A stretch of 26,891 nucleotides of DNA. Origin: an uncultured Slackia sp. (GTDB lineage Bacteria; Actinomycetota; Coriobacteriia; Coriobacteriales; Eggerthellaceae). Shown here in pieces: positions 1 to 9,400 of the stretch. The notes below the pieces were generated by a model that saw only the letters and a program-made list of their open reading frames with translations, searched no databases and was not told where the DNA came from. The translations under genes and the position numbers were made by a program. Each line of letters starts with the position of its first letter. The stretch's first letter is position 1. The DNA is taken from NCBI GenBank assembly GCA_934646845.1, contig CAKUEV010000004.1, forward strand, positions 1 through 26,891. Direction: 5' to 3'.

Positions 1-1
1 G

Positions 2-925
2 TTCAAGCGCGTGTGCGACGAGGTGTATTCGCACCTGGTTGCCGGTGAGACCCTTTCGGAATCGATGCAGGCGGCGGGGGCTTTTCCCGCCTACGCCGTA
101 GAAATGGTGCGCGTGGGCGAAGCGTCGGGCCGCACCGAGCGCGTGCTGCGCAGCCTTGGCTCGTATTACGACAGCGAGAGGCGATCGTTCGCGAAACTGC
201 AAAACGCAGTTGGCTACCCGGCGGCGCTGCTGTGCGTAATGAGCATCATTTTAGCATTCACCGTCATTTGGATTTTGCCCATCTTCTCGAAGACCTACGA
301 CAATATCGCGGGTTCTCTGACAAGCGGGTCGTTTTCGATGGTGGGCGTTTCCGTCGCCATTGGCTGGATCGCGCTTATCGTAGTGCTCGCAGCCACCATC
401 GCCGCGCTCGTTTTATGGGGGCTTTCCCATAACGAAAGCGGGCGCATGCGCGTCGCGAAGCTGTTCGAAAAATTCCCCGCAACGCGCCAGGCCATGTATC
501 AAATAGCCTTGTCGCGCTTCACCAACGCGCTTGCGGCGTTCGTCGCGAGCGGCGTGCAGGAAGAAGAGGCGCTGCGCCAAGCCATAGCGACGGTCGACCA
601 TGAAACCCTTATGCCGAAGCTGCAGGCCACGCTCACGAGCATGACCGATTTGGACAACCCGCGCAGCTTGGGCCAGGCCATTGTGGAAAACGAAGTGTTC
701 GAACCCGTATACGGCCGCATGCTTTTGGTGTACACGCGCTCGGGCTCGACCGACGAAGTTCTGCGCAACCTTTCCGACATTTTCTTCGAAGACGCGAACG
801 CGCAAATCGATGCCGCCATCGACAGCGTCGAGCCGACGCTCGCCGCATTCCTTACCGTGGCAGTTGGCGCCACGCTCATCGCCGTTATGCTGCCGCTCAT
901 CGGCATCATGGGATCGATTGCGTAA
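2..925 (+). CDS. pilC: Type IV pilus/type II secretion platform protein PilC/GspF (5'-truncated by window)
   Basis: This is the inner-membrane platform protein of a type IV pilus or pseudopilus machine, which couples the cytoplasmic ATPases to pilin assembly. The reading frame is open to the window edge, so the true start lies upstream. What remains is the end of the first T2SSF domain (the stretch with GETLSES and VRVGEASGR, followed by a YYDSERR segment), a membrane segment at about residues 70-93, a second at about 110-137, and a complete second T2SSF domain (about residues 155-285: LSRFTNALAAFVASG, VYTRSGSTDEVL). A C-terminal membrane segment ends in MLPLIGIMGSI. Both the domain order and the hydrophobic tail are typical of the family. 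It is followed after 9 nt by a small single-pass protein gene, and pilT lies four genes downstream, which favours a type IV pilus over a type II secretion role. No pilB is visible; it may be upstream. Confidence 0.9.
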   Translation, partial: FKRVCDEVYSHLVAGETLSESMQAAGAFPAYAVEMVRVGEASGRTERVLRSLGSYYDSERRSFAKLQNAVGYPAALLCVMSIILAFTVIWILPIFSKTYDNIAGSLTSGSFSMVGVSVAIGWIALIVVLAATIAALVLWGLSHNESGRMRVAKLFEKFPATRQAMYQIALSRFTNALAAFVASGVQEEEALRQAIATVDHETLMPKLQATLTSMTDLDNPRSLGQAIVENEVFEPVYGRMLLVYTRSGSTDEVLRNLSDIFFEDANAQIDAAIDSVEPTLAAFLTVAVGATLIAVMLPLIGIMGSIA

Positions 926-934
926 GGCCGCGCC

Positions 935-1261
935 ATGTTTCACGAAATAACAGACCAGCAACTCGCAAAACGCCGCACGCGCCGCATAGCCGTGGCGTGC
1001 GCCGTGGCTTGCGTGCTCGTTGCAGCGTTCCTTATTGTGGGCGTGCTGCAAACGCATGCGCGCGAGCAGGGCGCGGCGGCTCTTCGCGAGAGCATCATAA
1101 ACGCAGCTAAGCAGTGCTGCGCGATTGAAGGCAGCTACCCGGCGTCTTTGGAGCATTTGGAAGAGAACTACGGCGTCGTGATCAACGACGATGACTACGT
1201 GGTTTCTTACGAAAGCTTCGCCGACAACGTGATGCCGACCGTGGTGGTGACGCCGCGATGA
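935..1261 (+). CDS. Small single-pass membrane protein of the pilus operon
   Basis: This 108-residue protein has a basic N-terminus (KRRTRRIA), one membrane helix at about residues 18-41 and a short extracytoplasmic domain. The domain contains a motif of the type CAIEGSYPASLEHLEENYGV. That 'YP.SLE.LE..YG' pattern recalls the globular part of GspG-like pseudopilins, but there is no prepilin cleavage site with a Glu at +5, so I call it only pilus-associated. The ATG at 935 has AAGG eight to nine nt upstream. Its TGA overlaps the next ATG (ATGA at 1258-1261), so translational coupling is likely. It may be a minor assembly or alignment factor. The exact function is unknown. Confidence 0.75.
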   Translation: MFHEITDQQLAKRRTRRIAVACAVACVLVAAFLIVGVLQTHAREQGAAALRESIINAAKQCCAIEGSYPASLEHLEENYGVVINDDDYVVSYESFADNVMPTVVVTPR

Positions 1262-1821
1262 ATATGCATGAAGAAATGGCACTCACGCCCGAAGAGCTTG
1301 AAAGCGAGCAGCGCACGCGCGCCTATTCCTCACTCGCCCACCTTGAGCTCGAAACCGAGCATCGAACGTTCTCGCCCAAACGAATGTTTCCCCAATTGGT
1401 TCTAGGCGTGTTCTTTATCGCGCTGTTATTGGCGCTTACAACGGGCGCGCTCGTGTACAAGTCGATCACCGACTCAGCCGCGCAAAGCAGCAGTTCACGC
1501 CAGGGCGCCGCCCTTGTATGCAACGCTGTTCACGCCAATGACGCCCAGGGGGCTATTGCCACGGGCTCGGGCCCCGAGGGTCGTTCGCTCGTTATTGTGG
1601 AAGAACTGCAATCGGGAACGTTCGAAACGCGCTTCTATTTGTACCAGGGTCGAGTTTTGCAGGAGTACAGCATCGCCGGAACCCCGTACACGCCCGAAAA
1701 AGCATCGGTCGTAGCCGATTCCGACACATTCGAATTCACGTATTCGAAGGGCCTTCTAAGCGTGACCACCGACCAAGGCACGTCGAACGTAGCACTGCGC
1801 AGTGTGCAAGGGGGTGCTTAG
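1258..1821 (+). CDS. Single-pass membrane protein, DUF4860-like, in pilus operon
   Basis: This 187-residue protein has an acidic cytoplasmic N-terminus of about 43 residues, one membrane helix (about residues 44-68: LVLGVFFIALLLALTTGALV) and an extracytoplasmic domain rich in beta strands. The domain shows 'YLYQGRVLQEYSIAG' and other short strand-turn repeats. The overall arrangement resembles DUF4860 proteins, which occur next to type IV pilus genes in Firmicutes and Actinobacteria. This family assignment is from memory of the pattern and is moderate. It starts inside the stop codon of the preceding gene and ends one base before the start of the following one, so it is part of one polycistronic unit. 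No catalytic residues are visible; a structural or minor pseudopilin-like role is the simplest reading. Confidence 0.7.
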   Translation: MNMHEEMALTPEELESEQRTRAYSSLAHLELETEHRTFSPKRMFPQLVLGVFFIALLLALTTGALVYKSITDSAAQSSSSRQGAALVCNAVHANDAQGAIATGSGPEGRSLVIVEELQSGTFETRFYLYQGRVLQEYSIAGTPYTPEKASVVADSDTFEFTYSKGLLSVTTDQGTSNVALRSVQGGA

Positions 1822-1822
1822 T

Positions 1823-2260
1823 ATGCCTCGGCAAGAACGCTATGACTTCATGGCGCGCAACAACGCCGCGCAACGCAATAAACGCCGTTCGAACTGGACA
1901 AATACCGCATTCTTGGTCGAATCGCTCGTATTGCTTTTCTTCCTTATCGCATGCTTGGCCGTATTCACGCAGATGTTCGCCCATTCATGGCAGGCATCTT
2001 CGGACGCAAGCAAGCTCTCGGCCGCCTGCGTCGTGGCGCAAAACGCCGCTGAGGAATTCGAAGCGAACCCTCAGGCCGCCCAAAGCGGCACAGTCGACGT
2101 GACCGGCGCAAACGACACGAACTTCCACGTAAGCCGCACCGTCGAAAGCGAAGCTGCGGCAACAGGCACCATGCATACCATTCGCATTGACGTTAGCGAC
2201 GATGCAGGCGAGGTCTATTCGCTCGAGGCTCAGCGTTATATGGAAGGAGGCGCGCAATGA
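1823..2260 (+). CDS. Pseudopilin-like protein
   Basis: This 145-residue protein has a basic leader (residues 1-24, ending NKRRSN) and a pilin-like hydrophobic helix at residues 29-49 (AFLVESLVLLFFLIACLAVF). The Glu at residue 33 would sit at position +5 of a mature protein if cleavage fell between Thr28 and Ala29. The canonical Gly at -1 is missing, so processing by a prepilin peptidase is doubtful. The rest looks like a small alpha/beta head. I chose the ATG at 1823 because GGGGGTG lies seven nt upstream; an in-frame GTG at 1802 would overlap the previous gene by 20 nt and has no better ribosome site. Its TGA overlaps the ATG of the next gene. It is probably a minor pilin or pseudopilin. Confidence 0.7.
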   Translation: MPRQERYDFMARNNAAQRNKRRSNWTNTAFLVESLVLLFFLIACLAVFTQMFAHSWQASSDASKLSAACVVAQNAAEEFEANPQAAQSGTVDVTGANDTNFHVSRTVESEAAATGTMHTIRIDVSDDAGEVYSLEAQRYMEGGAQ

Positions 2261-2736
2261 CAAGGAGAACCGAAGGCGTGCGCGTTGGCCCCATTACGCT
2301 GGTCACGCTTATCGCCGCGTTGCTTTTGGCCGTGCTCGCCATGCTGTGCGCAAGCACCGCAAACGCGCAGGCCGCCATGGCCGATCGCCAGGCGGTATCG
2401 CTCGCCGAAACATACGCGATCGACTCATGCGGGCAACGCATGGTCGCAGGCATCGAGGAATCGCTTAACCAGGGCGACGTCGCGGCGGCGCTCACGACCA
2501 CCAAGCTCGAAGCCATCGCGAACAACGCGAAAACCGCCGAGGGCGCAAGCGATTTGAGCATCGAATCGAAATACGATGGTTCAACGGTCACCTTCACCAT
2601 TTCGGCGCCGAGCGGCAAGACGCTGTGCGCGAAAGTCACCCGTGAAAACACGTCGGTCTCTATTGAAGAATGGAAATTGACGACAACACAAGAAATGCCG
2701 CAAGACGAGCTGTGGTCTTCGGACAACACGAAATAG
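2257..2736 (+). CDS. Single-pass pilus-operon protein, possible minor pseudopilin
   Basis: This 159-residue protein has a short basic N-terminus, one membrane helix at about residues 10-32 (ITLVTLIAALLLAVLAMLCA) and an extracytoplasmic region starting with a helix (AMADRQAVSLAETYAIDSCGQRM). A beta-rich tail follows. The helix-then-head layout is that of pseudopilins, but there is no Glu at +5 and no obvious cleavage motif. The ATG overlaps the preceding stop (ATGA), with GGAGG just upstream inside the preceding gene. I do not recognise a named family. Its position immediately before pilT and behind other single-pass proteins supports a structural role in the same apparatus. Confidence 0.65.
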   Translation: MTRRTEGVRVGPITLVTLIAALLLAVLAMLCASTANAQAAMADRQAVSLAETYAIDSCGQRMVAGIEESLNQGDVAAALTTTKLEAIANNAKTAEGASDLSIESKYDGSTVTFTISAPSGKTLCAKVTRENTSVSIEEWKLTTTQEMPQDELWSSDNTK

Positions 2737-2753
2737 ATTCGCGAGGAGTTAGC

Positions 2754-3827
2754 ATGGATTTGCAGAGCCTTTTGAAGAACATGATCGATGTCAAAGCTTC
2801 CGACGTGTTTATCAACGCCGGGTTGCCGCTTTCATACCAAGCGGGCGGCGTGCACGTGCGTACCGATACCGCTGCTTTCACCCCCGCCGACACCAAGGAT
2901 TTCATCTCGCGCATCTATGAGCTTGCCGGCCGCGATATGGGACCGTTCGAACGAAGCATGAATCACGACGACGATTTCAGCTTCGCGGTTTCCGGCGTCG
3001 GGCGTTTCCGCGCGAACATCTTCCGCCAGCGCGGCTCGTACGGCGCGGTCATTCGCGTGATTCCCTTTGGGCTGCCCACGCCTGAAGAAATGAACATTCC
3101 CGAGCAGGTCATGGAGCTTGCCGATGTGAAGAAGGGCCTTGTGCTCATTACCGGCCCCGCTGGTTCGGGCAAATCGACCACGCTCGCATGTTTGCTCGAC
3201 CGCATGAACCATGGCCGCACGGGGCACATCATTACGATGGAAGATCCCATCGAGTACGTGCATAAGCATGGCAGCTGCATTATCACGCAGCGTGAAGTGC
3301 CCACCGACATCGCAACATTCCCCGAGGCGCTGCGTTCGGCCATGCGCGAGAGCCCCGACGTGATTCTGCTTGGCGAAATGCGCGACGCCGAAACCATCGG
3401 CACCGCGGTGAACGCGGCCGAAATGGCGCAGCTCGTGCTCTCCACGCTGCACACCACCAGCGCCGCCGACACCGTCGAGCGTATCGTTGATGCATTCCCG
3501 CCGAGCCAGCAACGCCAAATGCGCATTCAGCTTTCCATGGTGCTGCAAGCCACGGTGGCCCAGCAGCTCGTGCCCACCATCGATGGCGGAAGCATGCCGG
3601 TGTTCGAAATCATGATCATGAACACTGCTATTCGCAATTTGATTCGCGAAGAAAAGGCATACCAGATCGATTCGGTTATCGCGTCGAACGCGAAAGCCGG
3701 CATGCAGACCATGGATCAGGCCTTGTTCGCCGCTTTCAAGGAAGGCAAGATCACCAAGGAAACGGCCTTGAATTACGCCAATCACCAAGAAGCGCTCATT
3801 CGCCGATTCGATGCGGAGCACCTGTAA
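2754..3827 (+). CDS. pilT: Type IV pilus retraction ATPase PilT
   Basis: This is a hexameric cytoplasmic ATPase that drives pilus retraction and hence twitching, adhesion strength or DNA uptake. The protein is 357 residues, close to the usual length of about 345-370. It has an N-terminal PAS-like half with the 'ASDVFINAG' start (residues 15-23), Walker A GPAGSGKST (134-142), an Asp box ITMEDPIEY (160-168), Walker B VILLGEMRD (203-211), a His box STLHTTSAADT (230-240) and the PilT-specific AIRNLIRE motif (292-299). That last motif separates it from PilB/GspE. The ATG at 2754 is preceded by GAGGAG with five nt spacing. An upstream in-frame extension to 2670 would overlap the preceding gene and lacks a ribosome site. 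It is the last gene before a terminator. Confidence 0.95.
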   Translation: MDLQSLLKNMIDVKASDVFINAGLPLSYQAGGVHVRTDTAAFTPADTKDFISRIYELAGRDMGPFERSMNHDDDFSFAVSGVGRFRANIFRQRGSYGAVIRVIPFGLPTPEEMNIPEQVMELADVKKGLVLITGPAGSGKSTTLACLLDRMNHGRTGHIITMEDPIEYVHKHGSCIITQREVPTDIATFPEALRSAMRESPDVILLGEMRDAETIGTAVNAAEMAQLVLSTLHTTSAADTVERIVDAFPPSQQRQMRIQLSMVLQATVAQQLVPTIDGGSMPVFEIMIMNTAIRNLIREEKAYQIDSVIASNAKAGMQTMDQALFAAFKEGKITKETALNYANHQEALIRRFDAEHL

Positions 3828-3886
3828 TCGACAGGCATTGCCATGCACCGCACCCGCCAATGGCGGCGCAGCGTTCAAGCATACGA

Positions 3887-3921
3887 AAAGAGGGAATGCG
3901 GTCAAAGTCGCTTCCCTCTTT
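3887..3921. terminator. Terminator between convergent pilus and Hpt operons
   Basis: A 10-bp stem pairs AAAGAGGGAA (3887-3896) with TTCCCTCTTT (3912-3921) around a 15-nt loop that can form a further GCG/CGC pair. It is U-rich on the plus side and A-rich on the other, so it can work in both directions. It lies 60 nt after pilT and about 95 nt after the end of the convergent Hpt gene. Confidence 0.8.
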
Positions 3922-4016
3922 CTTCTTATGAAAAACCAGCCGTTCGAAAACGACAGATTGCGCGGGCGGTGCCTGCCTCCTCGAGCGAAACGCGAAGCGC
4001 CCGGATGGCGCGCGCA

Positions 4017-4367
4017 TTACAAGCAGGGCTTGAGCACTTCTTCCATTCTGCGATACTCGGCTGCAACCTTTGCATATAGTTCGTCGGCACCTTCGAGGCT
4101 GCCAGCGCGAAGCACCTCGGTAAGCTCGCTTGAAGGCGCATACAAATTGTCGAACCCGAGGTTTTGACACACGCCCTTCAGCGTATGAGCCGCCATGAAC
4201 GCCGCCTTCACGTCTTGTGCCGCTAGAGCCTCCCCGAGTTTGGCGAAATTCTCGTCTTCGAAAAACTTGCCTACAAAACGCGCTACCAATTCATCGCCCA
4301 TTAGACGGTTCGTGACACCTTCATAATCGGCACCAAGCTCGTGGTACGCTTGTTCGAGAGTCGTCAT
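4017..4367 (-). CDS. Stand-alone Hpt phosphotransfer protein
   Basis: This 116-residue all-helical protein fits a single Hpt four-helix bundle, which relays phosphate between two receiver domains in a multistep phosphorelay. The motif AAHTLKGVCQNLGF at residues 59-72 carries the phosphorylatable His61, with the expected Lys at +3 and Gly at +4. There is no kinase or receiver domain. The start ATG overlaps the stop of the upstream cyclic-di-GMP gene (ATGA), and AAGGAG lies seven nt before it. The neighbouring protein has a receiver domain, and a hybrid kinase lacking its own Hpt lies about 10 kb upstream on the same strand. These are the natural donor and acceptor candidates, but that pairing is inference. 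Confidence 0.9.
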   Translation of the reverse strand: MTTLEQAYHELGADYEGVTNRLMGDELVARFVGKFFEDENFAKLGEALAAQDVKAAFMAAHTLKGVCQNLGFDNLYAPSSELTEVLRAGSLEGADELYAKVAAEYRRMEEVLKPCL

Positions 4368-6253
4368 GCATTAACTCCTTTGCCTTTGTTGCTCCCCAGG
4401 GCGTCGCGCATCGACGCATCAACCGCATCTGCGATGCGATCGCTCGATTCTTCAAAACACTCTATGAGCAGCGGGTTGAACTCGCCGCATTCTCCATGAA
4501 GAATCATTTCCACGGCGCGCTCATGAGGCATCGCGCTTTTGTACACGCGCTCGCTCCTCAGGGCATCGTAGGTATCGGCCAGCGAAACGACCTGTGCGGA
4601 AATGGGAATTTGTTCGCCCTTCAGCCCATCGGGATAACCGCTGCCATCCCAGCGTTCGTGATGCCAACGGCAAATATCGCACGCCGTTCGGAAAAACCGG
4701 GGATACATTTCGCATGCATCCAAGCCGGCGAGCATGTCGGCACCCTTCACGGTATGCATTTTCATGATCTCGAATTCTTCGCTCGTCAGGCTCTGCGGCT
4801 TGTCGAGCACGGCATCGGGAATAGCCAACTTGCCAATATCGTGCAACATGGAAGCCGTCGCGATGTTCGAGCGGTCTTCCCCCGTAATGTCGTATTTGTC
4901 GGTTTTGGCAATAAGACACTCAATCAGAATGTCGGTGATGACGCGCACATGCCACGCGTGCGGGCCGCTTCCGCCATTGTGCATATCCATGGCGCCGCCC
5001 ATAACGTCCAGCAGAATGCCGTTTGCCCTTTCACGCTCGTAGTACTGGCGCGAAAGCAGAGCGCTCAACCTGCGCTGACGAGCATACAGGCGCATGATGT
5101 TGCTCACGCGCTGGCGCACTATGCGCGCATCGAACGGCCGGCCAATATAGTCGGAAGCGCCCAGCTCGTAAGCGCGTAGCACCGCATCGTCGGAGTTTTC
5201 GCCAGAAATCATGATAACGGGCACGTCGTCGATGAGGTCGCTAGCCACCATATGGGAAAGCACGTCGAAACCACTCATCTCGGGCATAATGATATCGAGC
5301 AGCACGAGCGAGATTTCTTTGCCATGCTCTTGCAGCAACTTCACAGCCTCAAGCCCGTTCACGGCTTCGATAACCTCGTATTCGCCACCAAGCATTTCCC
5401 GCAAAATCATGCGATTCATCTCGGCGTCGTCGACGATAAGCAAAAGCGGCTTGTGGTATTCGCTCGCCTCAAGGGGGTCGATATCGGTAACCACGCAGCC
5501 CCTTTTGTTTTTCGCGCGATACATGAGCCCATCGGCCTGCTGCATAGCGGCCTCGACGGTTTCGCCATTGGCAATAACGCCGCCAATGCTCACTGAAAGA
5601 AACTGATTATCGTGATTCGGTATTGGCGTTTGCGACACGGCGTCGCATATGGCGTGAAGGCGACGCGAAAAGGTTTCTTGGTCGATATTCGGCATGACAA
5701 GCAAGAATTCATCGCCGCCGAAACGCACGAACATATCGGAGTCGCGCACGCATCGCTTCATTGCTTTCACAACGGCATGCAGCGCCAAATCGCCCGTATG
5801 GTGACCCAGCGAATCGTTCACAAGCTTGAAGTCGTCCAAATCGATAACAGCAACGCCCGCGAAAATACGCTGGCGACGCAGTTCGTCTTCATAGAAGCGG
5901 CGATTGAACGCACCCGTCAAAGCATCGATATACAGAAGGTGACGACTGCGCAGGTTAATTTCCTCTTCAGGAGCCGATACGCACAAAAGTACGCGCGGGT
6001 CACCGGCGACACTCACATAGCGAGCCGTGGCCTTGAAGCTTTCGCCCGCCAAATGCAGCGTCCAATCTTTTTCCCCACCGCCTTGGTCGAAAAGCTCTTC
6101 GGCGACCATTTTTCCGCATTCTTCAAAGAGCAGGCATTTGCTGCAGAACACATCGCCCTTCGAAATAAGACGTACCACAGGATATTCGTTGAGCAGGAGT
6201 GCAATCTGCTCCTGCACTTGCGAGTTCGACAGCTCTTGTATTGCGTCATCCAT
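4364..6253 (-). CDS. Cyclic-di-GMP enzyme: Cys-cluster sensor - GGDEF - REC - HD-GYP
   Basis: This 629-residue soluble protein should both make and degrade cyclic-di-GMP. Residues 1-98 are a PAS-like region with a Cys cluster (C37, C40, C46) that could bind a metal or sense redox. The GGDEF domain (about 105-258) has an intact FGGDEF active site (GGDEF at 179-183) and an RDSD product-inhibition site (170-173). The receiver domain (about 268-390) has the acidic pair DD275-276, the phosphoacceptor D320 and S350, but the invariant Lys is Arg372. The HD-GYP domain (about 410-615) has HD at 471-472 and HHERWDGSGYP at 531-541, so it should be an active phosphodiesterase. Intact opposed domains with a receiver between them suggest phosphorylation switches between them. 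The ATG at 6253 has CAGGAA upstream. The 3' end overlaps the Hpt gene. Confidence 0.93.
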   Translation of the reverse strand: MDDAIQELSNSQVQEQIALLLNEYPVVRLISKGDVFCSKCLLFEECGKMVAEELFDQGGGEKDWTLHLAGESFKATARYVSVAGDPRVLLCVSAPEEEINLRSRHLLYIDALTGAFNRRFYEDELRRQRIFAGVAVIDLDDFKLVNDSLGHHTGDLALHAVVKAMKRCVRDSDMFVRFGGDEFLLVMPNIDQETFSRRLHAICDAVSQTPIPNHDNQFLSVSIGGVIANGETVEAAMQQADGLMYRAKNKRGCVVTDIDPLEASEYHKPLLLIVDDAEMNRMILREMLGGEYEVIEAVNGLEAVKLLQEHGKEISLVLLDIIMPEMSGFDVLSHMVASDLIDDVPVIMISGENSDDAVLRAYELGASDYIGRPFDARIVRQRVSNIMRLYARQRRLSALLSRQYYERERANGILLDVMGGAMDMHNGGSGPHAWHVRVITDILIECLIAKTDKYDITGEDRSNIATASMLHDIGKLAIPDAVLDKPQSLTSEEFEIMKMHTVKGADMLAGLDACEMYPRFFRTACDICRWHHERWDGSGYPDGLKGEQIPISAQVVSLADTYDALRSERVYKSAMPHERAVEMILHGECGEFNPLLIECFEESSDRIADAVDASMRDALGSNKGKGVNA

Positions 6254-6360
6254 ATGCGTTCCTGCTTCCGTTGTTTTTCACCGCTCGACTTGGACGCGGC
6301 GCTCGCCATGCGACACCGCAATAATACTCCACCTAAAGAAAATAGGACAGAACAATTGAA

Positions 6361-6382
6361 GGGGGGGGGGCAAGAGTTGCCC
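6361..6382. repeat. G10 homopolymer fused to a short hairpin
   Basis: Ten consecutive G (6361-6370) run into the inverted repeat GGGCAA (6368-6373) / TTGCCC (6377-6382). It lies in the 159-nt gap between the LRR gene and the GGDEF gene, 108 nt or more upstream of the GGDEF start. On the minus strand the hairpin is followed by C rather than T, so it is a poor intrinsic terminator. A possible -10 (TATTAT, minus strand, 6321-6326) lies about 35 nt further along, without a good -35. Confidence 0.7.
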
Positions 6383-6412
6383 TTGCACTCCTTCTTCATC
6401 TCACCTGGCTCT

Positions 6413-9400
6413 TCACTCCTCCAAATCGATTGAATCGCTTGATTCGACCACAACCACCGTCGATGATTCAACGGCTGGCAAGCCGAGCATTGTGCGAAGG
6501 CGGTTTTCGGGTTCAAGCAAGTTTTCCGCCATGCGGGCGCGAATATTTTCCTCAGTCGGCCAAATGCCGTCCATAAGCATGTCCCACATAATGACGCTAT
6601 AGTAATCATCGTAGTCGCTGTATCCCACGAGGTTATAAACCCACGCATTTATATAGGCTTGTTCTTCGCCTTCGGGAACATGAAGCGAAATGCGAGCGGC
6701 CACGTCTTCGACGCCGGTCATGGCGTCGAAAACATAGCCTATTCCCGGCGAAGGACGCAAAAGTTGCGGCACAGGGCTTCCCACCGTGAGACTCGCAAGC
6801 GCGACATCGCCCGAGAATACTCCGAAGCCGATATTGTTTTTATCGAGGTAATGAAAATCGTCGGAAGTCGGGTCTTCAGTCGCGACGAAGCTCGCACTTT
6901 GAAGCGCCGTGCAATTCGCGAATGCCGCATCGCCAATAGAGAGCGTTTTCGAGGTGATGCTCACATGCGTAAGGTTTGCACACCCCTCGAAGGCACTTAC
7001 CTCTATACCGAACTTTACGGAGGGGGCATTAATAAAAACGCTCGTTATGCCAGACCCCGCGAATGCGCCAGAATCGATGTATTGCAGGTTCGGCGCGCTC
7101 GACCAATCGATAGTCCAGTCGCCCATCGTATTCTCGAAGGCACCCACGAGATTCAAGCCCGCCGTGTTTGTAGCACCAAAGATTTCAATCGTCGTCGGGC
7201 GCAGCGTGATGGTGCCATCCAAAACCGTCGGCGTGCCCAAAAGCAAACTCGCCTCATCGGGCGTCTCGTTGCCAAGGCAACCATACAAAATGAGCGAGCC
7301 GTCGCCTTGCCGATCGACCGCGAAATCGTTCACGTTGTCAATACGCACGAATCGGCTGTCGTAGCCGCCAGAAACATCGCTCGGGGCATACCACGTGCAC
7401 GCTTCGGCGTTGGGGTTTTCGGCTGTAGCAAAGTTTGCGGCACTCGCGCGCGAAGCCACGAAGCCCAAATTCGTGCAGCCCTTCAACGCGTTTGCCCCAA
7501 CATCAACCGTATTCGGTGAGCCAATGAACAACGCCTGGAGGTTCTCGCAATTCTCGAACGCACCCTTGCCGATAGACGAAACGCTTTCGCCGAGCGAAAC
7601 CGACCTCAACGAGGTATCTCCCGCAAATGCATAGGGAGCGAGGGCATTGACGGGAACTGTTTTGCCCTCATCGTTTACGAGCGTGCCGTCGAATTCCTCC
7701 GTGTCACCGTCATCGTAAAGCAGGGTCGTTTTTCCATCCACCGTGTAATAGATGAAGCCCTCGCGAGACCCCTCGAGTACCGTTACCGTTGCGTTAGGCG
7801 CGCCCGCGGCGGCTTTGCGCTGTTCGACCTCGACCGCCATTTCTTCGGTTTTGCACACGATTGTTTGCACATTGCCGCCCGCAAGGCAGCCGTCTTCGAG
7901 CTCGATGGACTCCGATCCGCTATCGAGAACAAGCGTGGTCGTTGACGAATTACCCTCGAACGCGCCCTTTTCAATGCGGGACGGCAGCTGCACCAGAACG
8001 CTCTCGATGCCCGATTCAGGCACGCGGAAAACGGCGTCTTCGGTTTGAAGCATTCCATTATAGAAGGCCATCTGGCATTCGGGGTCGCTCGCAGATGCGA
8101 TGGAAAGCGTGCCCGATTCCTCGATTGCGTCGGCATAGCGCACAATGAACGCGTCGAGCACGTCGTCTTCCACCACAATATCGCAATTACGCAGTTTCGT
8201 GAGGTCGATATCAGGCACATCATCGGCCGAGTCGGCGTGTATAACAAGCGTTTCAATCGCGTTTACATCGGGCACCACCACGCGGCTCACGCCATCGGGC
8301 ACATCGAGCTGAGTCGTGCCGTAAGGAACGCCAATATATTCAGTACCATCTTTCGATTCGAGAATGCCTTCGTCGGTTGCGGCGTACGTGGGATTATCGC
8401 TTGCCACGCGGTAGCCATCAATCACCTGAACACCTGAGTTCGCATTCATATACAAAGCCGAAGACGGTAGCTCCATAGTATTGACGCTCAATGCGAAGCC
8501 GGAACGTTTCGTTTGGTCGTTGAAGCAATCGATTGCCTGCACGCCCCGAGGCACCGAAAGCGTTGTGGTGCCGTCGGCGTTTTCGCGAATCACCGAATCG
8601 TCGACATCGACGAGCGTTTGCAAACGACAGGTATTCCTATTGCCCGACTCGGCGTTGTATCGATAGCTTTCATCAATCGAATAGGTCTGGAAACGCACCC
8701 GGTACGCAGGGTCGAGCGGAGTCACGTCGCCAGGGATAATCACATGCCTGCCAGGCGTTACGGAATAGTAATAAGGAACGCTGCTATCGCCTTCCTTCCA
8801 CCCTTGCAAAAGCGCATTCAAGTATCCTTCGTCGTCGATGTTGCCGTTGGCTTTCAAAAACGCTTCTTGGGCATTCACGCTGAAAAGGTTGATGGGCGAG
8901 AATACGCCTTCGATCTCTACGGGCGCGGTCGACCATACCACATCGCGATTGCCCGATGCATCGGGCTCGCCTACGACGAACACATGCGATTCGCACGGCA
9001 CTATTTCCACTGTGCGCGAAACCCATTCATCATCGGTCGAAAGGCGGAACGAAACGTTCACGGCAACGTTGGTCGAAGGACAATACTCGGGGTTTTTCTC
9101 GCCCGTTGCCACGGTTTCCCACGAATCGATGCGGAAATACGGGTAGGTTGCAAACGACGCCTGGTCGCAGCCGAAATAGCGTAAATCGAAATTCCCAATA
9201 TCAAAATATGCGTCGAGCCCGCAGAAAATCGTCCACGCATCGAGCTTCTGACCCCTATAGAACGCGTCTTCCTTAACGCTGACCTTCACATCGTCAGGGT
9301 CGACGTTTTCAAAGGAGGCATTGCCGTCGTAGGGTCGGTAAAACGTCGTATCGCCATTCGGGGGATACTTCTCGGGAATGGGGTCGTCTTTCAGGTATTT

